DNA of 64,000 bases, from assembly GCA_029964075.1 (NCBI GenBank), contig CM057146.1, positions 11,799,501 to 11,863,500 of the forward strand, read 5' to 3'. Each line of letters starts with the position of its first letter. Position 1 is the first letter of the stretch. This document shows positions 47,701 to 62,700 of this stretch, in pieces. The DNA is from Patiria pectinifera (lineage: Eukaryota > Echinodermata > Asteroidea > Valvatida > Asterinidae). The notes under the pieces are model-generated. The model saw nothing but the letters and a program-made list of their open reading frames with translations. It had not been told where the DNA came from and made no database searches. Position numbers and translations under genes: made by a program.

Positions 47701-50700
47701 CGGAATTTTGACGGAGTAATATAAGCAAGATTTCGCCTGTACCCTCCAGGCATGCTCTGCCACTCTTCACTTCCCTCCTGAACTTGGTCTGTGCCTACGA
47801 TCCCGTGGGCTACGGTGTTCCCTACAACCACCTCCTCTTTGCCGACCACCGGGAGCCGGTCGTGGAAGTGGCATCTCAGATTCTGGTGGTGACGCTGGAT
47901 CACGACAATGCGCACAGTCAGGTGCCTCCCACTGTGGATGCAGCTGACGAGGGGAATGAGGTGAGGAACTAGACCGAATGTTGATCCTGTTGAGGCATTG
48001 GTTGAAAAGTCCTTGTGTGATGTATTTGTCTGCTGTAATTCTTTGTGAAAATGAATTACATTACGACAAAGAAATCTGAAATTAAGGACTTGAGCCCAAA
48101 CATGTCTAGATGTTCAAATGATACACGAACATGGAGTTGCATTCTCCCGACAAAAAAATAAAACCTATTTCTCAGAAAACAAGACGTGTTCAGATTTATA
48201 TTCCTTTAGAATCATCTCAAAGTCAGAATATCTTGATTTACTTGCACAGCCTGTGTCATATTTGAGTAAATCATGACAATGTTTCAGATATCAGAGAAAA
48301 AAAACCATCCACTGTTAATTTCACTGGTACATTTATTCAGATGGAAATACAACATCAGAACGACAGTGTAAATTCTGGTACACCTTCACGTTGTACTAGC
48401 ACGTTTGATTATGGTGTAAATCAAGGATTTTCTTTTGTTCCTCTTCCCTTTTCCTTTGTTTGTACTTGAACTTTTTCGCAACAGCTCTCATTGGTTTTGT
48501 ACACGTTTTCTAATTGATTTGGTTCCTGTCCTCGATTCACCAATGATGTTGCATGTGTTTGTCCTCGATTTACACCATAAATAAACGGTACGACATATGT
48601 GTGGCACAGCATCCATGACAAATTTGTACACACTTCTCGTTCAAAATTGGTCAAGTACTTTTAAGTAAACCATTCCGAAAGTTATTGATGTAATTGTTGT
48701 TAATTTCAGGGTGGTGTAGTGGAGAACCTGTTTGTGAATTACCTGTCTCGCATCCATCGTGAGGAGGACTTCCACTTCATCCTGAAGGGCCTGACCAGGC
48801 TTCTCAACAACCCTCTCATTCAGGTAACAATGTAAATTATGCATATTTGTGTAACCGACATACAGATCCTTGTCATTTGATTGGCGAAACTCAAATCACG
48901 TGACATTCGTTATTGCTCCCATTCACGCCGGGGCGCAAAAAGTCCCATTCGCCCATGGGGAGTGGGAAATACTATTGAACAGTTAGGATCGATGCTTGTT
49001 TCATGACGCGGTATTTGTGTGCAAATGCATGCTGGTGTGCGCGTTCAGCGTTGCGCGTAGCGCGTGTTGTTCCAAAGAGCCAGCGCTACAGAGTTGGGTT
49101 CAAACATTTTTGTGAAGGGGTGGTTTGGAAGAGAGAAATACATTTTCCAACAATTTTGTATTGAAATAAACGTTAAAATATATCAAATGACAAGGATCTA
49201 TATGTCAGTTATATAAAACAAATATTGAGTGGCTTTAAATTGTGAAATGGGAGGAACATTATCGCTCTGTAAAATTTGGACTTTTCCAGTTCACTCAGCT
49301 TTGCCTCGTGAAATGGAAAAGTCCAGATTTTACCTTGCGATAATATTCCTCCCATTCCACGCTGAGCGTTAGGAAAAATATCATTTTGGCCCTTTTTTTG
49401 GGGGGGGGGGGGCGACTATGGAGAACGCCCCGTCACCAGCCTGCTTACATGACTTGGGGATGACAAGGGATTCTCCCGCAGAAGAACGAAGGGAGTAAGG
49501 ATGGTTCTGGATTGTGAGAAGAGAGGAGAGATAGTCTGGTGCAGAGTGTTTCAGCTCTGATAAAATGATTGCCACTAGTTCACAGATTTTTCTTGTGAAC
49601 AGCTTTGACATGCCCGCTAAACTATCTTTTATGCCGCAGACTTACCTGCCAGGATCGACCAAAAAAATCGCCTTCCACCAGGAGCTGTTTGTCATGTTCT
49701 GGAAGATGTGCGACCACAACAAGAAGTTCCTGTTCTACGTCTTGAAGAGCAGCGACGTCCTGGAAGTCCTGGTTCCAATCCTTTATCACTTGAACGACGC
49801 CAGAGCAGACCAATGTGAGCTTGCTTTTTGCAAATTGGTTCAAAACATTCCATAGAGAATTGAACCATGGATATTTTCTTTTATTGCCATAAACTTGACT
49901 GTTGTGGCTTAACCTTCCAATAAGCCTCTGTACTGATTACGTCACACTTTGTTTACATGTGCACTTTCCTATGGAGCCAGTGGGGGCCCACGGTCCACTG
50001 AGCACCATAGGAAAGCACACACGTAAACAAAGTGTGATGTCATCAGTGCAGAGGCTTATTAACAGTTGACTATACGCGTACTTCGATTTACAATGTACCT
50101 TGGTAAAGTTGACTTGTGATTGAATTTTTTTTTGGCGTTAGGAAAAGTATCATTTTTGCCCATTTTAGATGCAGTATTTTTAAAACTTATATTAATGATA
50201 TAACCCTTAGCCCTAACCCTCCTCAATCCTCCAAAATCCTCCTGCCGGTTTTTCGATGATTTTTAGAGGATTGAGGATGAATGGCAAAGATGTATCGCTT
50301 TTTTTGTAAAGGATGCATTACGTCAAGCCAGTAGGCCAGATCCTGCATTGGTTATGTTCAGCCATGCATAAATCAGCCCTGTGTTTTTCTAGTATTTCAT
50401 CCGCACTGCTTCTAAATGCCATTCGCGCTGCCTCAAACCATAGCATTAATTGGCAGAGGATTTTGGAGGATTGAGGCAGTGGTCACCTTCCACAGACTAA
50501 ATTCAAGAAATAACGGATGATTTTGGAGGATTGAGGCTGAATCCAACTTTTTCTTGGTGGCAAGTGGAGGATTTTGCAGGATTGAGGTTGCATCGTAGCC
50601 AGAGGGCCTAGGGGGTTAGGGTTGACAATAGAATTACTTGATAAAGTTGTTAACTTATCAAAAATGAAGCGGTCGTCTATTGAAAAAATTGCTGTTATTT

Positions 50701-53700
50701 TACAGAGCACTGCTGGGTTAAGTATTGCAAAATTAAACTGTAATTTCACACTTCTGACTATCCATAACTGCCAGTACTTTTTGCCCACGTTTCTATTAAC
50801 TCTAACCTTGTCAGACCCTTCAAAAATTTAGGAAGGTTCCTTGCAAAAGTCTCCAAGGAATAAGAGTTTACATCTTACCATTCATAAGATGGAATTTGTG
50901 TCAGGGTGATGTAAATCAATATTAGGTTTTGCCCTTCACTGATGCATAAACACTGTATACTCAGTGTGTTACCTCCGGATTTGGAAGTTGGGAAAAAAAT
51001 ACTCGGGTGGGACTCGAACCCACGGCCTCCTGCTTTCTAGTGCAGACGCCTTACCACTCGACCACCGAGCTTGCGGGGTCAGTTGGCTGGTTCGAATCTG
51101 ATATAACTTAGCAGCGGGTACCGCAATCAAACTTTTCATAAGATGGAATTTGCGTCGGGACGATGTAAATCAATATTAGGTTTTTGCCTTTCACCGACGT
51201 ATGTGTAACTCCTGAGTGAAAGTTGGGGGAAATAACATTATTGATAATATCGAGTTTACATCTTGTTTTTTAACTCTCCTGTACTGCAGCTCGAGTTGGC
51301 TTGATGCACATAGGCGTCTTCATTCTCCTACTGCTGAGCGGAGAGCGTAACTTTGGCGTCCGGCTCAACAAGCCTTACAGTGTGCGAGTGCCCATGGACA
51401 TTCCTGTCTTCACCGGAACACATGCCGACTTCCTCATCATAGTAAGCCTCAACGTTTTTTTCCACGTCCGACTTCCAAATTATTGTTACCGGACAGATTC
51501 CCTTGGATATTTAAGTGACACAGTTTCATGAACTTGAATTAAACTTGAATTTGTAAGTATTTAAATTATATCACCTGTAATATTCTTATGTCACATGCCC
51601 TAACTTATAATCGGTTTTTAAAAGCCATCTTGTCCAATCTTAGACTTAATCATAAGCACTGTTCCTTCTTCCATTCCGGCCTCCATCATCACGTAAATCG
51701 AAGTTCTTAAAGCTCATTGTTAAGGGAATAAATGTGTGCTTGGGAGGTTTTAAACAATCTGTTTTGAGACCGGTTGAAGTCTTTTAGCTGATATTCGGCT
51801 CGGGTAATTATCAGCATCCAGGCTCCAATCGGTCTTAAACATAGTGTTTAATACCGGCCAAGCACATATTTATTCCCATTGATACATACCTTTTCGGTGC
51901 AAAAATGAAAACAGTTAAAATAAAAAATTTCCAAAGATTTTGTTCACCAATTTTACTTCATGATTTTCTAAACACCCTTCTAGCTATATAATGGAATTGT
52001 CCAGCCTACAAGTAAGTCGTAAACAACACACGCGCGTCATGCAAACTGCACAACTTCGCGCAGAATTCAGCTGTGGCAGTGCATTGTGAATTCAGGACTA
52101 TAAAACACTGACTCACAGGTAGTATTGCACATGCCTTTGTGAGAATTGTGAACTGTCAACCAATAAAATGGTAAAAATCACTGGGTTCATACGAGTCCGA
52201 ATTTCATGTGACACTGGAAAAGTGTTTAAGACCGGCGAGCCGTTCTTTATCATCCGTTTAACCTGATGGGCTCTCAACCAATAGGAACAAGTATACTGTC
52301 TTATATGAATTCTCGATTAAGTCCCTTTTGTTTGCTATGATTTCAAGGTTTTTCACAAGATCATCACATCCGGTCATCAAAGACTTGCTCCACTGTATGA
52401 CTGCCTGCTCACCATTGTAGTAAATGGTAAGATTTGTTTTCATATTCACATTGTAGCCCAACAAAAGGGAGGGGCAGACCCGACCAACCTCTTTTTCTGA
52501 AGGTCACCCTTTTTTTTTGGAAGGGGGGGGGGGGGAAGAGAGGGGATTGAGGAGACCTACTTTAGAAGTCGTCGGGCCGAAGAGATTCACGTATTGACTG
52601 AATCAAATTCAGATGTACTGTTCTTGCAAATTTGTGAACATAAAGGATAGGAAAGTCTGTTCATTAATGTATATTATCATTTATTTATTTTCACCAACTT
52701 ACATTCCTCATCGATATCTAAGACATCATACGTGTAGATGAACTCTGGCTCCTGCGATGAGTCAATGTTATACTCAATGTCGTACTTGATTTTTTTGATC
52801 TGCGGTGTAACAAACGATTTAAGATATTTAACAAGCCTAGCCAGAACAGATTTAGAATCATGGACATTTGAATGGCTTTAAAGGGACCTAAGTATGAAGT
52901 ACTAATGAGATCAATTTCAAAATGCTCAACCTAATTTTGCTAAAATTGTGAACATGTACATGTACTAAGCATAGATGTCATGAAAGGTGAAGATCCGAGT
53001 TGCAAAAGTTGTCTGAAATTAGTGTTCCCTTAAAATATCAGTTGTCTCAGCGTACATGTACAGGTTGTTAACGTTCTTGAATTCTTCTATGATCTTCATT
53101 TGTTACTTTCCATCTTTGACATCTGGATGTTCTTGTCCCACAGTGTCCCCATACTTGAAGAGCCTGTCCATGGTCTCAGCCAACAAGCTCCTGCACCTGC
53201 TGGAAGCCTTCTCCACCCCTTGGTTCCTCTTCTCTAATCCTGCCAACCATCACCTGGTGTTCTTCCTCCTTGAGGTCTTCAACAACATCATCCAGTATCA
53301 GTTTGATGGTAAGTTTGATTGTTTAAAGTTGCACTCCCTGTCCTATTTTTTTCAAGCATTTTGAAACTGTCGATATCATTACTAAATATCAAAATTTTCG
53401 ATATTTTCAATACTTTTCCTCAATATCAAAATTTTCGATATTTCAATATGATTAAAAAAATGATATCGACGATATCGATATCAAAACAATATCGAATAAT
53501 CACAGAAAATGGCTGCCGCAGGATGTGTCTTTAGCAAAATAACTTTTTCATGACATATCCTGACTTTGTGATTTGTGCCAAATGCCATGCTTGTATCATA
53601 ACAGACACAATCCCATCATCTATCTGACATACTAATAGGGTCCCTTTTTAGTGCCAAACATCTCAGATTTCTATTTTCAGCAACAAATTGTAAACGTCTA

Positions 53701-56700
53701 CAACCGATTTGTGTTTATTTTTTGGAATGCGATTTTCCTGCGTTCCTTCCACATGTACCTCTCCCCTCCCCTACGCGTCTTTCTCGATCTTTTGACAAAA
53801 TTTACTGGGGGCACATTCACCCGCAGCCTCCCCCCCCTCCCATCCGTGCCTGACATCATTTCCTGTAGATTCCAGTGTAATCCCATTATCAGTTAAACAT
53901 TAGCCGTGCGTGATCCCGCCATACAACCACATTATCAGTGCACATACTGTCTCACGTAGTGTTTTGTTTGTCCCTTATTGCATTACTTTGGTTGTATGTT
54001 TGTCCATAGGTAAGGGCACAAAAGTGTTTGCTTAACCTTATACCTAAATGTTGTCATTTAATTTCACACTTTATTATTAATCACTGTGTACATAACTATC
54101 ATATATTTTACTACTGACCTTTTTTAATTTATACATGATTGTACATAATTGTAATGAATGGCATCATTGAAATAAATGTTACTACTTATTAAATATATCA
54201 TTCCATGAAGCTTGTTACTAAAACTCAAAAACAACATCTATACGAACTTTCATGCTCGATATGTGATGCAATCAAGCTAAATGAGTCGTTTGTCGAGAAT
54301 TTTCATTTGGAGATTCAGGCCAAAGTAGGGCCACTTCATCACATCACTTCATCACATCTCTTGGTGTTCCGACTTCCATAATATTTGAACTAAAGATGAA
54401 ACCAGCATGCGGTTTTCACAGCAGTAAAGCTGAGATTGTGCTCTTTTCAAATCTGTAAATAAAAATGACCAGGGTCGACAAACGACTCATTGAGCTTGAT
54501 GGCATCACATATATACATGTAGTTCCCTGCACAGAATTTAGAAAGATGCCTAACTGAGCAATCATATTGGTTACATGATATCAAAAGTCTACATGACTTT
54601 GAGGGCTTGCTTTTCAGACATGCAAAGAAATATATCATAAATTCTCTTCACTGTTGTTTTTCCAATCCTTGTTCTTCAAAAAGAAACAAAACTTGTTCAA
54701 TATTGAACATCGTTCTCGATTTACAGTCTGGTTTCACAAGTTTCAGTGTTCTCATCGGTGACTGAGGTTGCTGCTGTTGCTTGGTCCGGTGCTTTTGTTG
54801 CTAGAGGGCTACTAGTGGCTTTCCGTTGGGGCTGTTTTTTGCAGCAAAATGCCTCTCTAAACGCAGCACGGTATGCTGTGGTCATTGCAGCATAGATTAA
54901 GGGATTAATACTGGCATTGACGTAGAGGGGAACCCTATCCACCCCTATGCCATGTCTTCCCAGCAAAGGATTGGGGATCTGAGCCCAGAAGCAGATCCGA
55001 TCAGCGAGTTTCACGATACAATATGGCGTCTGACACAAGAAGGACACTATACCATTTGTGATCAGCATCTTGGCCACTTGGTTTCGGATTTTCACTGCGT
55101 TAGGATCCTTGTTGCCTATGCTGCCACTACCCCTGCGTGCGTTGAGCGTTTTAAAGATCCGCAGGTACATGTACATGTTGGCTACCATTGAAAAAAGCCA
55201 GGGGACGATACCCAGTGGTGGAGTGTAGTTTACCCACGGTGCTATAATATCACAGCTACCCACCTCTGATGGATAGTCTAGATACACTTCGTCATCGGGC
55301 CAATTCAGACATAGCACTTTATGTTTAGATGCTAACGCAGTGGCTGCAATAGCAAACAGCAAGCCTACCAGCCAGCAGATTGCAATCAATCTGTAGGTGC
55401 GTCTTCGTCCACGGATTTTGAGATGTTTGATGGGATGGCACAGGGCAAGGTATCTCTCCAAAGACACCGCGGTAACAAGTTCAAAGGAGGCAAAGTAGCC
55501 GGTGTCGCTGACAACATGAACACCGACGCACTGGGCAGAATTCACGAAGGGCTCAAGGAATACAACTGGAGATAAAGTGTATCTCCAAATGTTTACCGCG
55601 AATGCCAGATTCAAATACAGAAGATCCGCTAGCGCCAAGTGTGCAAGGTATACGTAAGTGTCTGTTCTCAGTTTGGGAACGCGGAGCATGACAAACAGGA
55701 AAGTCAAATTACTGATGACACCAAGACACCAGATGATCGGCATGATAATGGATATGATGACAGTGTCCGTTGGAGTATAAAGCCAGTCAGAAACCTCCTC
55801 CTGGCTGACATTGACAGTATCTTGCTCACTGCACTCAGCTGACGTTACACCGGCTCCCATGCTGGATATTTCTGTCACCACAGCTTCCTTGAACGTTCAC
55901 CACTCTTCAAAAGCTCCACCCAAGCCAACTGTAGGCCAGTACATGCACTGTTCCAGAGAATCCCGGAATAGGTCAAGCCGTGCACTATTTCCAAACATCA
56001 GTTCATGTACAGAAGAAATGAAAATCCCACTGTTGGAGAGAGTGTTATGATCAGCTATCTTTTGATCCCCTGCCTGACTGAAATAATTGTGGCCCGCATG
56101 CTCCAAAGTTGTTAGCCAGCCTCGTGTTCTTTGACTGTGCATGGCAACGTGATTCTCCTGATTGTTAGAACAAATAATGACTGACCATTTCGTCGACTTA
56201 ATTAATTTTGTCTTTCAAAAATGGGGTGACCACTCTCCCATTCATCTAGTCACCACTTTAGACCATTGAGCAAGATGGCCTGTTCTGTTCTGTGGGTTTG
56301 TTTCATTTGTGTCTCGTGTCCTATAATTGCCAATGTCTCTTCTGTTTCGTGGGTGTTTAATTTGTGTCTTGGGTATTTAATTAAATGAACTGTCACAAAC
56401 TGTCAACAACAAAAAACCCACGACCTCTCCCATAGCTTTTGTACAGGCTGGTCACCAACTGCCAGAATCCCTAGATGGATTAAATCCATAGAGCTATAAT
56501 TACTAGAGCGCTAACTCGTGTACAAAGTACATGTATCAGCCTGCTGGGCGCATCCATGTTTGTACATAAACCTATGGAAAACTAGAAATTTTGTATGTAA
56601 TTTGTACGTCTTTTTGCATCATTTGTATTCCATACCGGTGCATCATCGAAGCCGATATGCAAAAAAAATGAAACACACGATCAGCAAATGAGCGTGTCAT

Positions 56701-59700
56701 TTTGCTCTACGCAAACAGCGCAACGCGTGTGCGTATCCGCTGCAGCCTTGATTAACCATGGGTTTTTTTACCGTAATACGCTTAAGAGGTTTGCGTACAT
56801 TCTACTTGCGTGTTGCATTTAGAGTACACTTTGAAAATTCAATCCATCTAACGTCATTATGTTCTTCAAACACGCACATGAATTAAAATGTCTGCGCTCA
56901 GGATGGCTTCAAAGCGTCTCATTGCCCAGCTAAGTTGTGAATATTTTGTATGTCTGAACAGAAATAAAGAATCAAGAAATTCAGCCATTTCTAGTGGAAC
57001 AGTTTGTTTTAATTTGAAAAAAAAAAAAAAAATGCATCCTTTTGGGTTCGGTATATTTCAGATTACATTTTGTTTACGTCCAGTCAGATGACGTCATCAG
57101 TTAAAAATGTGTAAACATATTATCAATTTAGTTTAGAGAGAATACATATCATGAAGTGAAATGAACGTCTTGAAATATAAAATTTACAATGAATGTACGG
57201 TACATGATCTGATACACGGTACCCTGTGGAGACATGTGTACATGTATATAATAGGGAACAAAAGATTGTATACGGCTCCACAGGGCAATTTCTAATAAGT
57301 CCCCACAAGGTTCTCACGATATATGGATTTTACTCAAAAACTAGGAATTTCCAAGGTGTGTTGATTCGTCACAAATTGAAGTATTTTATGTAAGGGATAT
57401 TAAGTCCAAATTTCAGCCCAGGAAATTAATTCTGGTTAAAATAGGAGCATTTTGAAACTAGATTTTCAAACTCAAAATTTTAGTACACGAGAACAAAGAA
57501 ATGACTCCACAAGGATACAAATTTCAGTATTGATGTATAAGTGTGTGTACTGCTAACACTTAACTTCCGGTTTGATGAGGTCACAGCATTAGGAAGTCCA
57601 AGGTCAACATTGTTTGTGCCTCGAACATCGCCACTGGTTATGGATTAAATGATGAATTTGATTAAATAAAGACAATTGATCAATGTCAAATTCTCCCTAT
57701 TGTAACTTTATGCTTTATCAATTGATGATCTATCTGTTTACAAAGTATGAACATTATTGATCATTTTGTTCAAGAGTTATAAGTTAAAGAAATTATTAGT
57801 TAAAGAAGTAATTTGTTACCTGATGGATCAGGTTGATGTTGGCTCAAAGTTACAACTTTATACCATGAGCTGTTTAGAAGAAAACCCGCGGAGAATTAGT
57901 GTCTGGAAAAAGATGGAAAGGAAGAAAGAAGATTAATTCCGACCATTTCAAAACGGTGATTGGGTCGTGCCCAATCACCCAAAAAGTGTCACAATTAAAC
58001 TTGAAATGTTTGTGCTTCTTGAATTAAGAAATATTTTTTTTTATCTTTTGCATCATCCAGGCAACTCCAATCTGGTCTACACCATCATCCGCAAGCGCAA
58101 CGTATTCCACCAGCTGGCCAACCTGCCCTGCGACCAGGCCTCCATCACCAAGGCCCTGGCCAAGCGAGGGCGTAAGACCAATCCCACACCGCCGACAGAC
58201 GACGCCGTGCCTACCACCATGGAAGGAGCACTGCCCCCCGTGGATGCAGAGCCTGGCACCCTCAAGGCGTCACTCCTGGCCACACCAGGTATACAAAATT
58301 ATAGCCCCAGCCTCGACTCAATGGGCGTACGCATTCCTTCACTAACCCCTGGCCGTGAGGAATATGTTAACGACGCTGAGCGGCTATTCAGAGCGAACGA
58401 AGACTGCATGACCTCTATGCGCTCGCGCGTGTTCTGCTGCATGTTACGTCACGTACGAACATTTTTTTTTCAAAACTGAGCGATGCCTGTACGATATGCA
58501 TAATGGAAGCCTTGTTTTTCGCCCCCACAAACCTGTGTCTTGTGTTGTAAAGGGGGTGACCGAGGTACGTACATTTAATATAAATCCTTTAATATAAATA
58601 ACGCAACGTCAAAATCTCATGTTTGAAAGGATTGATTTGACAAACATTCATCGCACGTTAGATACATCGACTGCAGTCCTAATTTAAATGTGCTGCTATT
58701 TGACACATTTAAATTACACAATTCCAGGGGTTAAGATCACGCAAGGCATGATGAGAAACAACGTGGCGCAGCAAGATGGTACCCATGGAAACGAGGTTGT
58801 GTTCCCCATGCTATTTTCGAGTTTCATCCCGAAATATAATTTCCTTTTCCAAATTGCTGTTTTTCTAGCAAAACAAAGTTGTTCATTTTTGAATGAGATA
58901 TTATAACTTTATAATTTCAAAGTATTGGCTGCCAGACAATAATTCCATTCTCAAAGGTTAGGCTGGTTCCCGACCCACAATCATTATCAATGATGTACGG
59001 ACTGGAGCCAGTCTGCTCACAAAGTGGATTTTTTTGTACCTAAAACAAAAGCATATTTTTCTTAGAGGGTTGCAGACGTCCAAATAAAAGGAAAAATTGA
59101 AATTTTATTCATAGAAAAAACAAAATCGAATGTGTTGTAGAGAACAGGGAACACAACTTTAGTTTCAGATTTTGCCCTTACTATCATATCCCAGCACACC
59201 GCGTGTTGAAAGTAGAGTTAGAAACTAGACATTTTCCAACATTAACTGTATTTGTCTGGATTTTCTTGTTCAAATTAAGTACCGGTATTGTAGGCTTAAA
59301 GGGAATATACAACATTTGCTTTTGCTGTAATTTTCAGAAATGGATGGATTTTGGGGGCTAGCATTTTATGGCAAATATTGTTACACTGACTTGTTTGAAG
59401 TTTTGTGTTCGTAGATGCTGGAACAACCTAGAAAAACAACCATGTTGTTGTCTGGTTCCCTGACCCCACTTACAAGATGGAATGGAGCAATTTATAGACG
59501 TCAGGGAATTGTAAGGTCAGGGAACCGGTCTAGCTGGCTTGTGCCCATTCACGGGTGTGTAATCAGTTGCAAACAAAATGGGAACTAACTAAAATATGGT
59601 AAATTGGGGGCAGTATTTGAAAAAAATGCACTTTTTTTCCAATAATTCATACAAAAATACCACTTTTCTTGACAATGTCAGCACACCAGGTGCCATGATT

Positions 59701-62700
59701 TTACAGGATGCTTTAGACTGTCATTCACTTACAGTCCAGTAAGGTATTTCATAATAATTGGATAGTTTTGTTTTTTGATGTTTGCAAATGTTGTATCGTT
59801 CGTGTACCTGTTTTCGAGGCATCATGTTTTCGAGGTTTGACCTTGTAAAGACGCACACCCGCAGATTCGTACCACACAACCAGTTGATTTGTTGTGTTGC
59901 GGTACCTGTTCCACCGGCAGCCCAAAAAATTTGGAAACCAAAGGCTATGTCGGTGTGTTTCTCCTGCTTGAAATAAATACTTACACCCTCAAAAACCGGT
60001 ACATGGAGGGTTTATTCCTTTAGGTGCATTTCAGGTTTGGTCAAGGAATTTGGCTCTCTACTTGTAAAACCTCAAAATTTGTTCATGTTGCCGGAGTCAG
60101 TTTTCCATCTAAGTTTCACCCTCTGCCTTCAGTGGATTCATTGCCCTATAAATCTATTTATCCCTCAGGTCTGGGTACCATGACAGAGACGTCCAAAGTC
60201 ACTCCGTCTGGTGAGGTCTTGAGCACCGCGGTGACCGCCCAAAACGGAGGTTCCGTCAAGGGGGACGGTGCCTCCAGTGCTGGGGTAAGTTACACAGTCG
60301 CCAGTGCTATTTACATGTATTTACCAGGAATTAACCCTCCTATGCAGACATACATTCTGTGCCAAGTAGTCCTTTCAGTCAAAATTAAACAAGTCACTGT
60401 TTTCACCAGTTAAGAATTCCCAGCCCACATAAAGTACTGGCCGGGACTGGTTAAGTAACTTGATATATGCTTTGACTCTGGGTGAGTGATAAAACAGCTG
60501 TGACCACAACTCGCCTGCTTTGTCTGTTGCCCAGTTTGACTATGTCTACCGATATAAAACAGCTTACTCATATCCTACTGCTGTTGCTATGTAATTGACC
60601 AATCAGCTTGAATTTGAAACTATTTCAACTGTCAATTGGACCATTGCCAGACTACTCTCTAAAGATGTAGCTCTTACACCTAAGGAGATCCGTGAGGCCG
60701 CCCAAGATCGAGCCATTTGGAAAAACATTGTGACTGGCTGCTGCGCAGCCGACTAGTAGTAGTAGTAGTAGTATTAGACCAGTGGGTATATCAAACTACT
60801 TCTTTCATTTCATCTTTTATATTGTGTCCTTTAGGCAGCATCGCAAGGAGCCAGCGACACAGAAAGCATCGTGACCGATGACAAGAAGGCCGCAGGTGGC
60901 GGCGGTAGCCCCATTGGGTCTCCGACAGGACCCATCGGTTCCCAGGCCATCCCCATCGGCTCCCAACCCGAGGCGGTGGAGCACAGGGCCCTGGCCATGC
61001 AGAGGACTTCATCGGTATCCAGCAGCACGGCTACCGGCAGCACCAGCGGGGACTGGAGGCCCTCACCGGATTGGGTAATTTTGCCGTGAAGACATTATTA
61101 TTAATTTATTCCACCTTCAGCTATTTCAGTTGAAGACCAATTGTTGACTAGTAGTTGACTGGTGACGTGCGTTGCGTCTGTGTGATAGTTTTGAAATCTT
61201 AACATCTCTCGTGCAATAATGGTCCAAGCATAGTCATGTAACTCCTTGGTCCTGGATTTTGATCCACAAGGTTATCGATGTGTTAATGATATTTCATCAA
61301 ACCTCAGGAGGCTAGTATCAGTTACTCAACTAGATGGTCTAACTACAGTGTGCTACTGTGAGCTCTTGGGAATTGTGTCGAGTTGTGGTTAGCCATAGTT
61401 TTTGTTCAAACTTCTCAAGCACACTCATAAACAACACTGATAATCTGGTTGGCCAATTTTCTTGCTTGATTGTGGAAATAGACCTGGAAATGTATTTTTA
61501 AATTTCTTCTAATCTAAAATTTCACAAAAATTCTTGATTTTGTAGGTTCAATCTTGGAAGCAGAAGCTGCCGCTGCAGACCATCATGCGTCTACTACAGG
61601 TCCTGGTGCCTCAAGTGGAGAAGATCTGCATCGACAAGTAAGATCACTCATTAAAATGACAATCGTTGAACTGGTAATGGTTCCCAGGCGTCCATTAGAT
61701 TTGGTAAAATGACGTCTAGGATACTGCTTATTCATCGGTCGTGAATGGTTAAAAAGGCCGGTTAGTGCTCGATAAGAATGTGAACTCAAATGGCAAGTTT
61801 TAACGCTGCAGATGAGCAGAGGTTGAAACATTTCTACCTGGGCAAAGTATCAAATATCACTTTGCATTCGCATTCATATTCAGCATGGAATGCCCTTAAA
61901 TTTGTGTTCATAAGTTTCTAAGTGTGAACGCTTGTACCCAGACGTAGCTTGTACCATTTTATACATTAATTTTTCAATCTCAAGTTGATAATAAGCAGGA
62001 CAAGTTCTTTTTAGAACTAAAAATCTACTGAGCGAGCAGTAGTTATTACCCCATGGTGTTACTGCAAACCAAAACGGTACTGATGCTCCACCATGCAAAC
62101 CCTAAATCTCATTTTACATATTATTTCTTATTGTCAGTAAACCAAAAAAACAACATAGTCAGTACATTTTTCCAACCTGGTCGTGCATAGCTTTACATAC
62201 AAATATGAAATTTTGATATACATGTACATTGTAACAACATTCCAGATGGGGTCACAAGTACATAGGATAAACAATGACAAAGGAATGCCATGGCAAAGTC
62301 AATTTGCATTGCTTGCGACTTAACTTTGGATTGGATTTGTGAGGACTTACGATAACTTGTGATTGACTCGAGTACAGCCGATGCGATATTGAATCCTTTC
62401 ACATGTTATCATTCACAGGGGCTTGACAGATGAGACAGAGATCCTCAAGTTCCTCCAGCACGGTACCCTCGTGGGTCTGCTGCCTGTACCCCATCCCATC
62501 CTGATCCGCAAGTACCAAGCTAACAGCGGGACCACGCTCTGGTTCCGCACCTACATGTGGGGTGTCATCTACCTCAGGTATGTTTTGAAATAAAAAAAAT
62601 CAACGCTTTCGATCTGGCCATGCTCCGTGGTAAGACATGGATCGTATGACAGCTGCCTAAGGCGCCTCTACATGCCCTTTTGGCTTGATTTCGTTGTAGC

